DNA from: Lepidodermella squamata
Lineage: Eukaryota > Gastrotricha
NCBI GenBank assembly: GCA_047495785.1
Contig: JBLDXI010000054.1
Coordinates: forward strand, 2,046,001 to 2,110,000
Reading direction: 5' to 3'
Length of the DNA stretch: 64,000 bases
The translations under genes and the position numbers were made by a program. Shown here piece by piece: positions 12,538 through 21,728 of the stretch; position 1 is the stretch's first letter; every line of letters begins with the position of its first letter. The notes below the pieces were generated by a model. It saw only the letters and a list, made by a program, of their open reading frames with translations. It had not been told where the DNA came from and did no database searches.

Positions 12538-12642
12538 ATGCGATTTTTAACGATTTCAGTATTCATCACTGTATCTCTACCATCGACTCGTCACATGTCT
12601 CGAAGTCTGCCCCAGCTAAGGGCAGCATCACTACATCATGGA
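12538..12642 (+). pseudogene. Truncated relic of peptide gene 5
   Basis: ATGCGATTTTTAACGATTTC onward matches the start of peptide gene 5 (17084) for about 105 bp, with substitutions and small indels: the FLTISVFITVS signal peptide is kept, then the frame drifts and the cysteine core is missing altogether. A 5' fragment left by an incomplete duplication or a later deletion; a short ORF remains but would lack the conserved domain. Confidence 0.75.
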
Positions 12643-12717
12643 TTAGTTTTTCTAAGCTACAACTGCAATAAGCAAACTAGTTGAATTGAACAAATAATTC
12701 ACAAAGAATAAATGATG

Positions 12718-12790
12718 ACCTAAGATGGATTCGAACCATCGTACTCCCAGGCCGTATCAGCCTCTATGCAGCCGCTGCGCCACGGTGATT
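12718..12790 (-). repeat. tRNA-like sequence (tRNA pseudogene or SINE head)
   Basis: On the minus strand it has GTGGCGCAGCGG (D-arm/A box) and GATGGTTCGAATCCATC (a perfect T-arm, B box). The acceptor ends do not pair, and the D stem and anticodon stem are imperfect, so it is not a functional tRNA as read. It directly abuts the foldback at 12798. Confidence 0.55.
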
Positions 12791-12797
12791 CACGATT

Positions 12798-12947
12798 GAA
12801 CAAAGGGGTGAAATCGATTTGTTCGCGTTTTTAACAGCCGAAAAACGCCGAAAGCTTTTTGTTCGGCGTTGTTCAGCTGTGAAAACTGTTTGTTCGGCGT
12901 TTTTCGGCTGTTAAAAACGCGAACAAATCAATTTCACCCCTTTGTTC
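12798..12947. repeat. Foldback element with 55-bp arms, one mismatch
   Basis: Left arm 12798-12852 and right arm 12893-12947 are reverse complements with a single mismatch (GAACAAAGGGGTGAAAT at the outer ends, AACAGCCGAAAAACGCCGAA inside) and a 40-bp loop that repeats TTGTTCGGCGT. Near-perfect arms mean a young insertion or conversion between arms. It may be transcribed into a stable hairpin. Confidence 0.85.
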
Positions 12948-13483
12948 GGCAGTATAGATGCCGGGCTGGGTATTTCTGGTTTCTGAGATACTTTCAACTT
13001 TGAACTAGCCACCCACTTTGATATGTTGGCCACACTGCCTTCTTGGTCTTCGCCCTTTTCACAGCACGTGCAGCACATGACGCTTTTAGACCGTTCGAAA
13101 AAGAGTCGAACCAAGTGAACTTCTTTCAGACCGGACTAAAAAACACACCCATGTGGTTGCTTGGGTTTGCTTTCCAGGATCGCTCGAGTTTTTACGGTAT
13201 CAATAAGTTCAGTCTTTATGGTTACAAGGGACTTATCACTATCCTTGATTTGTTATGATTGAGCTCAGAGACTGTCTATTTTTTAATGTCATTACGCATT
13301 ATATTGTGCCAATTCACTATCTGCCAATTTAATATTGTCATAATGATTTTAGTATATGTATTAGGAATTAGGAAGTGTGTATTACAGATCGCGGAGGAGG
13401 GCAGCATTCCTGGTTATTCATCTAAAGCTGCGCTAAAGGTTGTTAGCATGATTCAGCAGGAATTATGAAAATTCATAGTGAAA

Positions 13484-13790
13484 AGCCCCAGTTTCGGTAT
13501 TACAGAGAATTTAATGACGCCTTATGACAGCCCCATAAAATTAGTACGCAGCTTACGAGATAATTGTGACATGCGTATATTGAATCTAGGGAAGCTAAAC
13601 CCAGACGTGCTACGCCAATCATGCGCTCCGTTAATTATAGCATTTAATGACTTCCAAGACATTTAGAAACGCATCAGGTCGCCGACACCAGACGTCCGCG
13701 ATTTTGTCACGGCGAGAGTTTGGCTAACAAAACTTGCGTTGCATATAAAGCCACGGCGTTGTAGTTATTGGTTCTTGTTTCGTATCTGCA
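13484..13790 (+). promoter_or_regulatory. Conserved upstream block of peptide gene 4
   Basis: Related along its length to the regions before genes 2 and 3 and ending in TATAAAG at 13744-13750, 41 bp before the ATG. The open frame at 13478-13666 lies inside this block and is not a gene. Confidence 0.6.
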
Positions 13791-14224
13791 ATGTCTCAGA
13801 ATAGATTATGGAGCTGCCTAGCTTTAGTTTCGTCGCTGATGACCGCTGCTGTGCTGGCTACTCCAAGCCAGCTCCATGCTAGCAAGGCGTCACAGCTAAG
13901 AACGGCTGTTTTTTCCAAATTGGCTGCTCGGCGTGAAAACGTTCAGTCTACAGCTCAAGTCGACCATCAAAAGGCGATGAGTAGGAATAGCCAGGATATG
14001 AAAGTGATGAATATCTGAAATTTTCTCTTGCAGGAATGATAATCACTGGCCTTGTAATGAGAAAAGACTTTGCTGGCTTGCAAAAGGTGGCCTACGATAT
14101 CGACCGGGCTCGCCGTTTGAACAAATGCGTCAAAGCTCTTGGCTCAAAGGCTGTCTGCGACAACCGAGTCGGATTCTACATTTGGGCGCAGTTATTGGCA
14201 CGGAAAATCATGCAGGGACAGTAG
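13791..14224 (+). CDS. Secreted two-cysteine protein, cluster member 4
   Basis: Exons 13791-13980 and 14034-14224; 53-bp intron, phase 1 (donor GTAGGA, weaker than in its sisters), acceptor CTCTTGCAG; 126 aa. The signal peptide LWSCLALVSSLMTAAVLAT is closest to member 3. Mid-region KLAARREN, then the core with MIITGLVMRKDFAGLQK, the C-x9-C pair and NRVGFYIWAQLLARKIMQGQ. Secreted; function unknown. Confidence 0.8.
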
Positions 14225-17040
14225 TATATTCGGTAAAGTGAAATAAATACTGACGCTTATTTTTGATCGAAGAAATTGAAATAAAGCAAGATTCTGGAAT
14301 GAAAACTGACTCTAATATTTGGAAATCCAAAAATGAGTTCAGCATGCGTTGAAAATGTTACTCGGTAAATTGTTTGCTTGATTTTGCCAATATTTAGCCC
14401 CCAAAGTTTATCGCTGTTGGGATAAAAACCGACCTGAATGTATAATTCTGAAATCGGAATTTCTAGTTATTCGGTTTCCTTTAATGCTACCTTATCTTAA
14501 AATTTCAAATGATTGTTCAATGCCGTTTCCTGAGGACGGGGGCCCTTTGGTATGCATTCTTCCATGTATCCTTCATTCAGCCATCTAAAAATATGTTTGC
14601 CAATAACCGGTTCAACCTTGGGGATTAATGAATCCCACCGGATTCTATCCGTTCATCAGAAGAAATTTGGTGAGACATTAGTGCTTGAATCAATTTTGCT
14701 ACGTGCGTTTGCAATGTTGGACACCATTTTTTCTGGCTTCAATTCAGCTCGCGGAATGAACTTGAAAACATGCCCAAATAAACATCGGCTCATAATGGCT
14801 GAACTTTGATACTCGATGGTTCGTGACATGTGGGTTTTTTCAAACTAATAAAATAATGTTTTAGATGATTAAGACAAGTTTTATGCAGATAGTTTTAATT
14901 CGATACAAGCCAAGGCAGTTCCAGCGTAAATTCGAGGCTCAGGGATAAAAAATGTCTGTAACATAGCTTTGAGTAATTAAATTGATAGTTTTTCCGCATT
15001 GGGCCGTGAAATGTCGTTGATAAGTCCCGAGACAATTTTTAGTTATCCTGATTCCTGATGGGACTTCAATCCAATCCAGTAAACCTAATGAGGCGCAATG
15101 CACAAGAGGGCGTCGCAGATAATCTTTTCGCTACTCATTTGGGCTTGATTTCCACTGGTAACTAAGACTCTCAGAACACAGAAACATTCCAGCATTTCGC
15201 GCTTCGCTGCGGTACAATATCGCCGATATTGTACTCGACCCAGTACACTTATAATGTTTCCGTGACGTGCTTCGTGGATAATATTTGCACTGATTTATGT
15301 ATCTGCGAATTTATATAAGATGCTTCGACACGGGTTTACACTCTAAAGAATTATAGCCATATCGTCGTCGTCCGGTTTAATTATGCTAAAATTTGTCGAA
15401 ATGAGCTAGTTGTCTATTTTCATCCAAGTATTGTCGTGAGGAGTTGGCGCTCTGAGGGCGTGGGAGAGACAACCATAACACGCTCGGAGATACAAAGGAA
15501 CTCGCATCGAAGGAATCAAATTTCAACCAATCCGCGGCGTACAAACTCAATCGAAGTAGCAGCAGAATGTGTACGTTTGGGGGACATAGAAAAGCAATTT
15601 CGTGATTGTCCTCTAATGAAACACAGTTCTCTTTTCACTAAAAGGCATTTAGTCTTAAGTAATCTAAAGGAAGGTGAGCGTGTTTGTAAATTTAATTCGT
15701 TGACTGAATAAATGCATCAAAACTCCTGGTGAGCGACAACCGAATCGGCTCAATCAATTAATAATTTAAATAAGAATGCCAATAAAAGCCCGCAACAAGA
15801 GGGTGATACTTGAGTGAAATTCTCGTGGTATTTTCAATTTTTCTGGTCTTAGCATTCGTCTCTCACTTCATTAGACTTTCAGATCCCTTTTCTTTGTATT
15901 TTCTTTGTTTGCATTAGTTCATGGGGCATGGGGCACATTGCAGACCTGCAGACACAGGGAACGGACACTCCCTCAAATCTCAACGGACACTCTTTACTAT
16001 CTACTATTTGTGGACGAGATTTAGACTCTTTGAAATCGATGGTACAGCAATAATAAATATGCATCATTTACCTGAGCTCTAATCTCGTTAAATCAAAATG
16101 AATTGATCATGAACTTGAGGAATATTTCAATCATAGCCGTGCCACTTTTACGGCGGCCGGGAAAATCGTACAATTCAGCGCGTAATTTGAACTATTAAAC
16201 GCTACTGGATATAGAAAAATCTTTAAATTTTGTTTAAAATCATGAAAAGAAGTGATTAGTGCAAGCTGTTTTCCTCCTGTGCTGATAATTGCTGGCTCCA
16301 CTGAGCTATTTTCTCCGCTTCTAAGCGTGGGCGGCTAAACATACCTAATCTCTAGCCTTTAACCTTGCTGTGATTAATTTGAAACAATCGCAAGAACCCT
16401 GACATTTGATGGATCATGAAATGATTGCCACTTCAGCCTAATGAAATAGCTGAAGGTGATTCATTAAATTCTTACATCAACGAAAACCAGACACAGTCAA
16501 GGCATTGGGCAGATAAGGAGCAATTAATATTCCTTGATTTTTCCCGCGCAGGAGACTTAGGATCACAGCTTCCCGAAACTTAGTGTTCGAGTATGGAAAT
16601 TGATAGCTCCTCAGTATAACCACGTGGATAATTAGCTATTAGAGATTTGCGTAATTCGTAATTTCTTTCGCCCCTTGACATTTCTTACCTAGCAAATTAA
16701 CAGCATCCGGTTGGACCATGGGTTAAGAAAGTAAGGATTAATGGCAAATGACAATAGTGAAAACCTCCCCCAGTAGAAACCAACATTTTCCTGGTGAATT
16801 TCCTAAAGAAATTCCTAAATTCGAAAAGCCTAATTTAATGACGTCTTCGCTTCAATCGTCCTTCGCATTTCGGATGAAAATAGCCCTGAATTAGGTAAAT
16901 GGAGTTTCGATACTTTGATTTCCATTTTACTTCTTCGCCTCTTCTTACTATGTTATGTTGTTAATCCCCTCGAAACTGACCTCCCCAATCTCCAAAGGCT
17001 CTACTATATATTATTCATAATGCTGCCCGTAATTAATTAT
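14225..17040. other. Intergenic with second decayed duplicate unit
   Basis: Holds the copy of the 11.2-11.9 kb unit at about 15370-16200 and the exon-2 relic at 15696. ORFs at 14552-14809 and 15436-15711 lack motifs; the second overlaps the decayed unit. Confidence 0.5.
15696..15752 (+). pseudogene. Relic of peptide-family exon 2
   Basis: TTGACTGAATAAATGCATCA and the following GCGACAACCGAATCGG match the family exon 2 stretch that encodes RLNKCVKALG and CDNRVG, but with a deletion between the two cysteines and no continuation into FYIWAQ. Clearly non-coding now. Confidence 0.65.
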
Positions 17041-17083
17041 GCTAAAATGAGTATAAATTTACAATTTTGATAAGATTGCTGAA

Positions 17084-17395
17084 ATGAAATTTTTAACGAT
17101 TTCAGTATTCATCACTGTATCTATACCATCAACAATGTCTTCAGGTGCTTTCAAGTCTGCGCCAGTTAAAGGCAACATCGCTACATCAACTACGCCCTCA
17201 GTTTACAATCTTGTGCTATGGTTGGTGAAGCGGAAAGATGCGAAAGGCTTGAAAAAGCTGCTCAGAGATTTGGATAAGGCGAGGCGTTTAACTCAGTGCA
17301 TCAATCAACTCGGATCGCTGGCTATTTGCGACAACCGAGTGGGGTTCTACATCTGGGCCCAAATGCTGGCTCGGAAGATAAGAAATGGACAATAA
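17084..17395 (+). CDS. Secreted two-cysteine protein, cluster member 5 (intronless)
   Basis: One exon, 103 aa. The signal peptide FLTISVFITVSIPSTMSSG is followed by a short spacer and the family core: WLVKRKDAKGLKKLLRDLDK, a C-x9-C pair (QC..QLGSLAIC) and NRVGFYIWAQMLARKIRNGQ. There is no intron where members 1-4 and 6 have one: the spacer runs straight into the core, so the intron was lost or this is a retrocopy. A TATA-like GTATAAAT lies at 17051-17058. A 5' relic of this same gene lies at 12538. It is the closest peptide gene to the receptor genes (receptor 1 starts 235 bp later on the same strand). Confidence 0.82.
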   Translation: MKFLTISVFITVSIPSTMSSGAFKSAPVKGNIATSTTPSVYNLVLWLVKRKDAKGLKKLLRDLDKARRLTQCINQLGSLAICDNRVGFYIWAQMLARKIRNGQ

Positions 17396-17630
17396 TTTTG
17401 TATATGTTGGGATCGTGATTGCGCTCAAATAAATCAAAACCCCATGATTTGTAATAATAATTCGCCAATTTCATCACAGCTCCAAGATAAACATCATTAA
17501 AATGCTAACATATCAACCGTAAATGAGAGCACTCATGATTTTTACTCAAAATCGATTTTTACCTCGTACAACTGGGTAAACATTTTAGCCATACGCCTGA
17601 ATGAGATCTTTTTCACCATCCTATTCGGCA

Positions 17631-18698
17631 ATGGCTAACGGAACCGTAGCCCTTCTTGAGCTGTTACTCGCAACGTGTCATCTAGACCCGCTGGTAAATT
17701 CCCCGAGCGAGCTGACCGGCAATTTCACTGAGGTGAAATTAATTCTGCTAATCGATCGCCTCTTGAAGTTGGACGATGTTGAAGAGACAATGTCCTTCTT
17801 CGGTGATCTGGGGCTAGTTTGGTTTGATAACTGCACGCGAGATAATTCCGAAAACTTCACAAGTCTTTCAGGGGGCGTAGACGTAATCCATACCCTTGAG
17901 GGAAGCAATCAGTTATGGTTTCCTACTATGATTCATCGCAACAGCGTCAACAATCCGGCGATGAAGGGCGATGAAATCAGCCGTTCTGTTGCAATAAACG
18001 TGACGCAGGGTGCATTTGTTAATCAAATAATCGGACCTTTCTCTTCTTATTGCGGGATGCATTTTTGGAGATTCCCGTACGATACCCAAGAATGTTGCGT
18101 TCGGATCATCCTTCTTGCTATTCAACAATTTGTTAAAATCGGGGAGATTTCTTTCGACGAAGAACAGTCAAGTGTTGATTTCATGCCAGAGGGATCAGTT
18201 TGGCGATTCCTATCCTTGGATGCTCGAAAAGAAAAGGATAATGGAACTGCTTGTTTCTGCTTGAAATTGCAACGAGATCCGAGCTACCACGTCACCAACC
18301 TCTTCGCGCCAAGTTTCATTCTGACAATCCTAAGCCTGTGCTCCTTCTTCGTCCCGGCAGAGTTTCCAGACCGAGCTTCTTTCGCTTCCACCATTGTGTT
18401 GGCAATGTTCGTCCTGCAGTCTCAAATTCTATCGAATCTGCCTCGGACAAGTGATCCGATACTAGCAACTTATTTTTCATTCGGTCAAATAATTTATCAA
18501 ATGGTTTGTGCTATTTACGCGGCTTTGATGTGTTCCTTCATCACGCATTACCCTGGTCGCGCAAAAAGCAAAATAACGATATCAGGCGTAAAATTCCGAC
18601 TTTACCTGGTCGTAGACTTGATTTGTTTTACGATTTTTTTCATATCCGGGCTTATTTTTTACGCAGTTATTTTCGGCCTTTTCAGCGCAGTTGGATAA
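17631..18698 (+). CDS. Cys-loop ligand-gated ion channel subunit, receptor 1
   Basis: 355 aa, single exon. The ATG at 17631 was chosen over the in-frame one at 17601 because it aligns with the starts of receptors 2 and 3. The extracellular part has LDDVEET, LWFPTMIHRNSV (the W-x-P of loop A) and the Cys-loop C141-x13-C155 around HFWRFPYDTQE. The pore region has four hydrophobic segments. In M2, from R0', the line is A S F A S T I V L, so Leu 9' is present and Asp is at -1', as in cation channels (inference). No vicinal cysteines in loop C. The M3-M4 loop is only about 25 residues. The N-terminus is a weak signal peptide, so an upstream exon is possible. Receptors of this superfamily are pentameric plasma-membrane channels; the ligand is unknown. 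Confidence 0.9.
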   Translation: MANGTVALLELLLATCHLDPLVNSPSELTGNFTEVKLILLIDRLLKLDDVEETMSFFGDLGLVWFDNCTRDNSENFTSLSGGVDVIHTLEGSNQLWFPTMIHRNSVNNPAMKGDEISRSVAINVTQGAFVNQIIGPFSSYCGMHFWRFPYDTQECCVRIILLAIQQFVKIGEISFDEEQSSVDFMPEGSVWRFLSLDARKEKDNGTACFCLKLQRDPSYHVTNLFAPSFILTILSLCSFFVPAEFPDRASFASTIVLAMFVLQSQILSNLPRTSDPILATYFSFGQIIYQMVCAIYAALMCSFITHYPGRAKSKITISGVKFRLYLVVDLICFTIFFISGLIFYAVIFGLFSAVG

Positions 18699-18827
18699 AA
18701 ATGTTTGCAAATTGAACTATACAGGGAAAAGATTCATATTTACAATATTCGATCCATATTTCCGTCATTTTATTGAAGCTGGTCGGCATAAGTCAAAAGT
18801 AAATATCGGGAATTTGAGGCTTGTAAA

Positions 18828-19889
18828 ATGTTGAATGGTTCTGCAGCTTTGCTCGAGTTACTCCTAACGACTTGCCATTTAGATCCGGTGATCAACTCGC
18901 CAAGTGAGCTTACCGGTCAGCCTACGGTAGTAAACATCACTTTCATTGTCGATCGACTATTGAAAATCGACGATGTTGAGGAGACTATGCAAGTCTTTGG
19001 CGCGTTAAGTTTCATATGGAGGGATCAGTGTATTCTGAAAAATTCCAAGGAACTGATTGAGGCGGCTGGAAATATTTCACAGATGCTACTAATGCAGGGT
19101 ACCAGTGACCGAATATGGTGGCCGAAAATTGCTCACCGCAACAGCGTAAGCAACCCGTCCATGGGCGGGGATGAATTTATTCGATCAACAATTCTCATTA
19201 TCTACGATGGAATCGTCATTAATACCATCATAGGATCCTTCACTTCTTACTGCACCATGCATTTCTGGAGGTTTCCTTACGACACTCAAACTTGCTATGT
19301 GAGGATGAGTATGTTATCGATTGAGAGCTTTGCCGTCATAGGAGCTTTGGAGTATCCACAAGAAAAAAGGAAAGACTTCATACCAGAAAGCTCTGTTTGG
19401 CGATATGTTTCACACAAAGCTGACCAGGACAATTTCTCCACCAGGTTTTCGTTGACCTTAACGCGAGACGCAAGCTACCACGTCACAAATTTTCTGGCGC
19501 CTAGCTTTATCTTGAACATCCTAAGCCTCGGCAGTTTCCTCGTTCCGGCCGAATTCCCAGACAGAGCTTCGTTCGCCTCGACTATCATGTTGGCTACGTT
19601 TGTCCTGCAGTCTCAAATGTTATCAAACCTACCGAAGACCAATGAGCCAATAATTGCGACGTATTTCCTATTCGGACAAACTGTCTACCAAATGGCTTGT
19701 GCCTTGTATGCTGCAGCTATTTGCTACTTCATCACAGTGTTCCCACGGGTAGCAACTCGAAAAATAAACGTGCGAAAATGCAGCCTGCGTTGCTATCTCC
19801 TAGTCGACACGGTTGTTTTCGGAGTGTTCATCATAGCTGGAATCATTTTCTACGCAACCATCTTGAAGACTTTGATCGAATCGGCGTAG
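18828..19889 (+). CDS. Cys-loop ligand-gated ion channel subunit, receptor 2
   Basis: 353 aa, single exon, 130 bp after receptor 1 on the same strand. Same plan: HLDP..NSPSELTG near the N-terminus, IDDVEETM, IWWPKIAHRNSV, Cys-loop C142-x13-C156 with HFWRFPYDTQT, M1-M3, a short basic loop and M4. M2 has Asp -1', Arg 0', Ser 2', Thr 6' and Leu 9'. From RDASYHVTNF to FITVFP (94 residues, M1 to the end of M3) it is identical in protein sequence to receptor 3, while the extracellular domains differ far more. No loop-C vicinal cysteines, so it is not a typical nicotinic alpha subunit. Confidence 0.9.
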   Translation: MLNGSAALLELLLTTCHLDPVINSPSELTGQPTVVNITFIVDRLLKIDDVEETMQVFGALSFIWRDQCILKNSKELIEAAGNISQMLLMQGTSDRIWWPKIAHRNSVSNPSMGGDEFIRSTILIIYDGIVINTIIGSFTSYCTMHFWRFPYDTQTCYVRMSMLSIESFAVIGALEYPQEKRKDFIPESSVWRYVSHKADQDNFSTRFSLTLTRDASYHVTNFLAPSFILNILSLGSFLVPAEFPDRASFASTIMLATFVLQSQMLSNLPKTNEPIIATYFLFGQTVYQMACALYAAAICYFITVFPRVATRKINVRKCSLRCYLLVDTVVFGVFIIAGIIFYATILKTLIESA

Positions 19890-19979
19890 CGGTGACTTTT
19901 GAACCCTGAAGATGTATTAGTCGACGCTATTCTTTTCTTGTCTTTTTAAATCTCAACTGCTTTGTTTCACTTTCGGATG

Positions 19980-20160
19980 AATCGAAACTCTACGTAACCA
20001 ATCTCTGATCAGAACGCTTCCTTCGTTTCCGCTGTCTCCTATATCCAGCATGTCTCGTTCCGGGACTTTCACCCCGCCTTCCAGACATGTTTTCAAACCT
20101 ACCTAGCACGAATGGAACAGCGCATTTCCTGTTCCGTCAAAAACGTCGTGAACTTTAGAT
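19980..20160 (+). pseudogene. Receptor relic 1 (M1 to M3 fragment)
   Basis: CTCTACGTAACCAATCTC resembles the YHVTNF codons before M1, and ATGTTTTCAAACCTACCTAG followed by CACGAATGGAACA...CATTTCCTGTTCCG matches the MLSNLPKTNEP..YFLFGQ stretch between M2 and M3 of receptors 2 and 3. Intervening parts are lost or scrambled, so it is non-coding. Confidence 0.6.
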
Positions 20161-20720
20161 GTGATATAAATAAATAATAAGCCGTAATTTAAATTTTAAA
20201 ATTTGGTTAAATCTTTTACTCGAGCATATTTGGGGTGTTTTTCCAACCGCCAATAAATTAAATCATTTTCCGGTGGAGTTCGGTTTGATTCTTGGGTACA
20301 ATAGCTCCTTAATGCTAGGCTCGATTTGCCGTGTCAAATTTTATCTACGGTCTGCTGAGTCGGTCGGTTTGGTATGGGAACGGCCGCGCGGATGGTTAGC
20401 GAGCCATTCCATTGTTCGTTAAACTCTCTAAACCTTGTTTACTCATCGCTTTCGCGAAACTTACAGACAAAATTACATCAAATTCGATCTGATGTTAGGA
20501 ATTTTTTGTTTCATTAACCTTTGAAATTTGCTTAATATTCAGGCGAAATTGAATCTGGGAACAGACACGTAAGCTCACTTGACGATGAACCATCTTAGCG
20601 AATAAAGTTGAATTTGCCGCGAAGATATAGCATCAAGGATATTCTTCTTAGTTAGCTTCAATCTAAACTGCTCCTTTTTGATTGCGGGTATATCGAGACC
20701 AAAGTTACTACGTAACTACG
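20160..20720. other. Intergenic, first copy of a duplicated segment
   Basis: About 19980-20400 is related to about 20720-21160 along most of its length (shared GAGCATATT.GG, GGCTCGAT.TGC, GTCGGTTTG blocks), meaning a tandem duplication of a decayed receptor with its flank. Confidence 0.5.
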
Positions 20721-20880
20721 TATACCCTATGAGCTTCTTTCGTTTTCTTTCTCCTGCGTCTAACGTCTAGATCCAGCGCAAGTCGTTCTGGGACTTTCCC
20801 CCGCGATCAGAGATGTTTTCAAGCCTACCTAGCACGAATGAACCGGCGTATTTCCTGTTCCGTCACTCAAACATCATGAA
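20690..20880 (+). pseudogene. Receptor relic 2 (M1 to M3 fragment)
   Basis: CGAGACCAAAGTTACTACGT resembles the RDASYHVT codons, and ATGTTTTCAAGCCTACCTAG plus CACGAATGAACCGGCGTATTTCCTG reads MFSSLPSTNEPAYFL, close to the M2-M3 segment of the intact receptors. No continuous frame remains. Confidence 0.65.
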
Positions 20881-21728
20881 ACGTCGCCTATGACCTGCGC
20901 TGCTTATATGTGCTATGAGCTTCTGTGGCTGTGGTTAACATTGCAGATGATTAATAGGCCGTAATTTTATCGCCCGGTGTCTCATTTTGCGCGAGCATAT
21001 TCGGCGTAAATTATTGTTTTCAAGTCGATCTTGATAAATTTCCAACTTTTCCATGTAATTTTTGGGTCGAATAATGGCTTATTCTGGGCTCGATCTGCAG
21101 TTTCAAAGTTCATCCAGCGTTATTGGCTGGGTCCGGTCGGTTTGAGTTCGCACTCGTGGTTTTAAAAATGCAGAGCTTATTCGTTAAATCTATTAGCACT
21201 AGTCGAAGTAGCGAAATTTTGATAACTGTTCCTAGTTTCAATTTCGCTGTACCTAATTTAAAATAAAAGTTCATGAAACCGAAATGATTACAGTAGTACC
21301 TATGAGATGCAAACTTGATGAAAACTTTCCTTAATGTTTCGCGTAAGCTGTGTGAGAGGGTTAGGTGAACAGCAAGAATTGAATCATGGAGCCTGCATTA
21401 TTGACATTTTACCCTTTCTACTAATTAGGTCATTCCTAGTCGGAATAGCTGCATGAACGAATCTATACTCTATAGACTACTATTGTGGAGATTCGATCGC
21501 CCCTGGGTTCTATTTTGACGAGTTTTCGACTATATTTGTCTTGCGATTTTCCTTTTATCCGGTCTAATTTTTGTATTTTCTATTATTTGTTTTCTGTACC
21601 CTTTTGAGCAGCTGAATAAAACTGTTTGCTAATGGAATTAAGTGGAAGTAGTCTAATTTCCGGTACATATTATTGATGCTCGGCGTTCACTATCAGAGAA
21701 ATATTTTCGCAGCTGATGGTAAAATGAA
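20880..21728. other. Intergenic, second copy of the duplicated segment
   Basis: Contains the counterpart of 20160-20400; beyond 21200 I see no further feature before receptor 3. Confidence 0.4.

Larger units (their letters stand above)
9894..13450. other. Intergenic with a decayed duplicate unit
   Basis: About 11230-11880 is a diverged copy of about 15370-16200 (shared GTCGAAATGAACTAGTTGTCTATTTT-type block, GAGAGACACACGC, CAATCGAAGCAGCA, TTTTACGG.GGC.GG.AAAATCG and TTTAA.C.ATTAAACGC blocks). A third partial copy lies at 12256-12360 just before the relic at 12538. The ORF at 11306-11644 falls inside this unit and does not keep its frame in the other copy, so I do not call it a gene. Confidence 0.5.

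Noticed and set aside
12718-12790. Functional tRNA gene
   Set aside because: The T-arm is perfect but the acceptor ends do not pair and the anticodon stem is defective.
13478-13666. 62-codon frame before peptide gene 4
   Set aside because: Lies inside the shared upstream block of genes 2-4, where the frame is not preserved.
17601-17630. Upstream in-frame start for receptor 1
   Set aside because: Receptors 2 and 3 align from the methionine at 17631 and have no counterpart of the extra ten residues.
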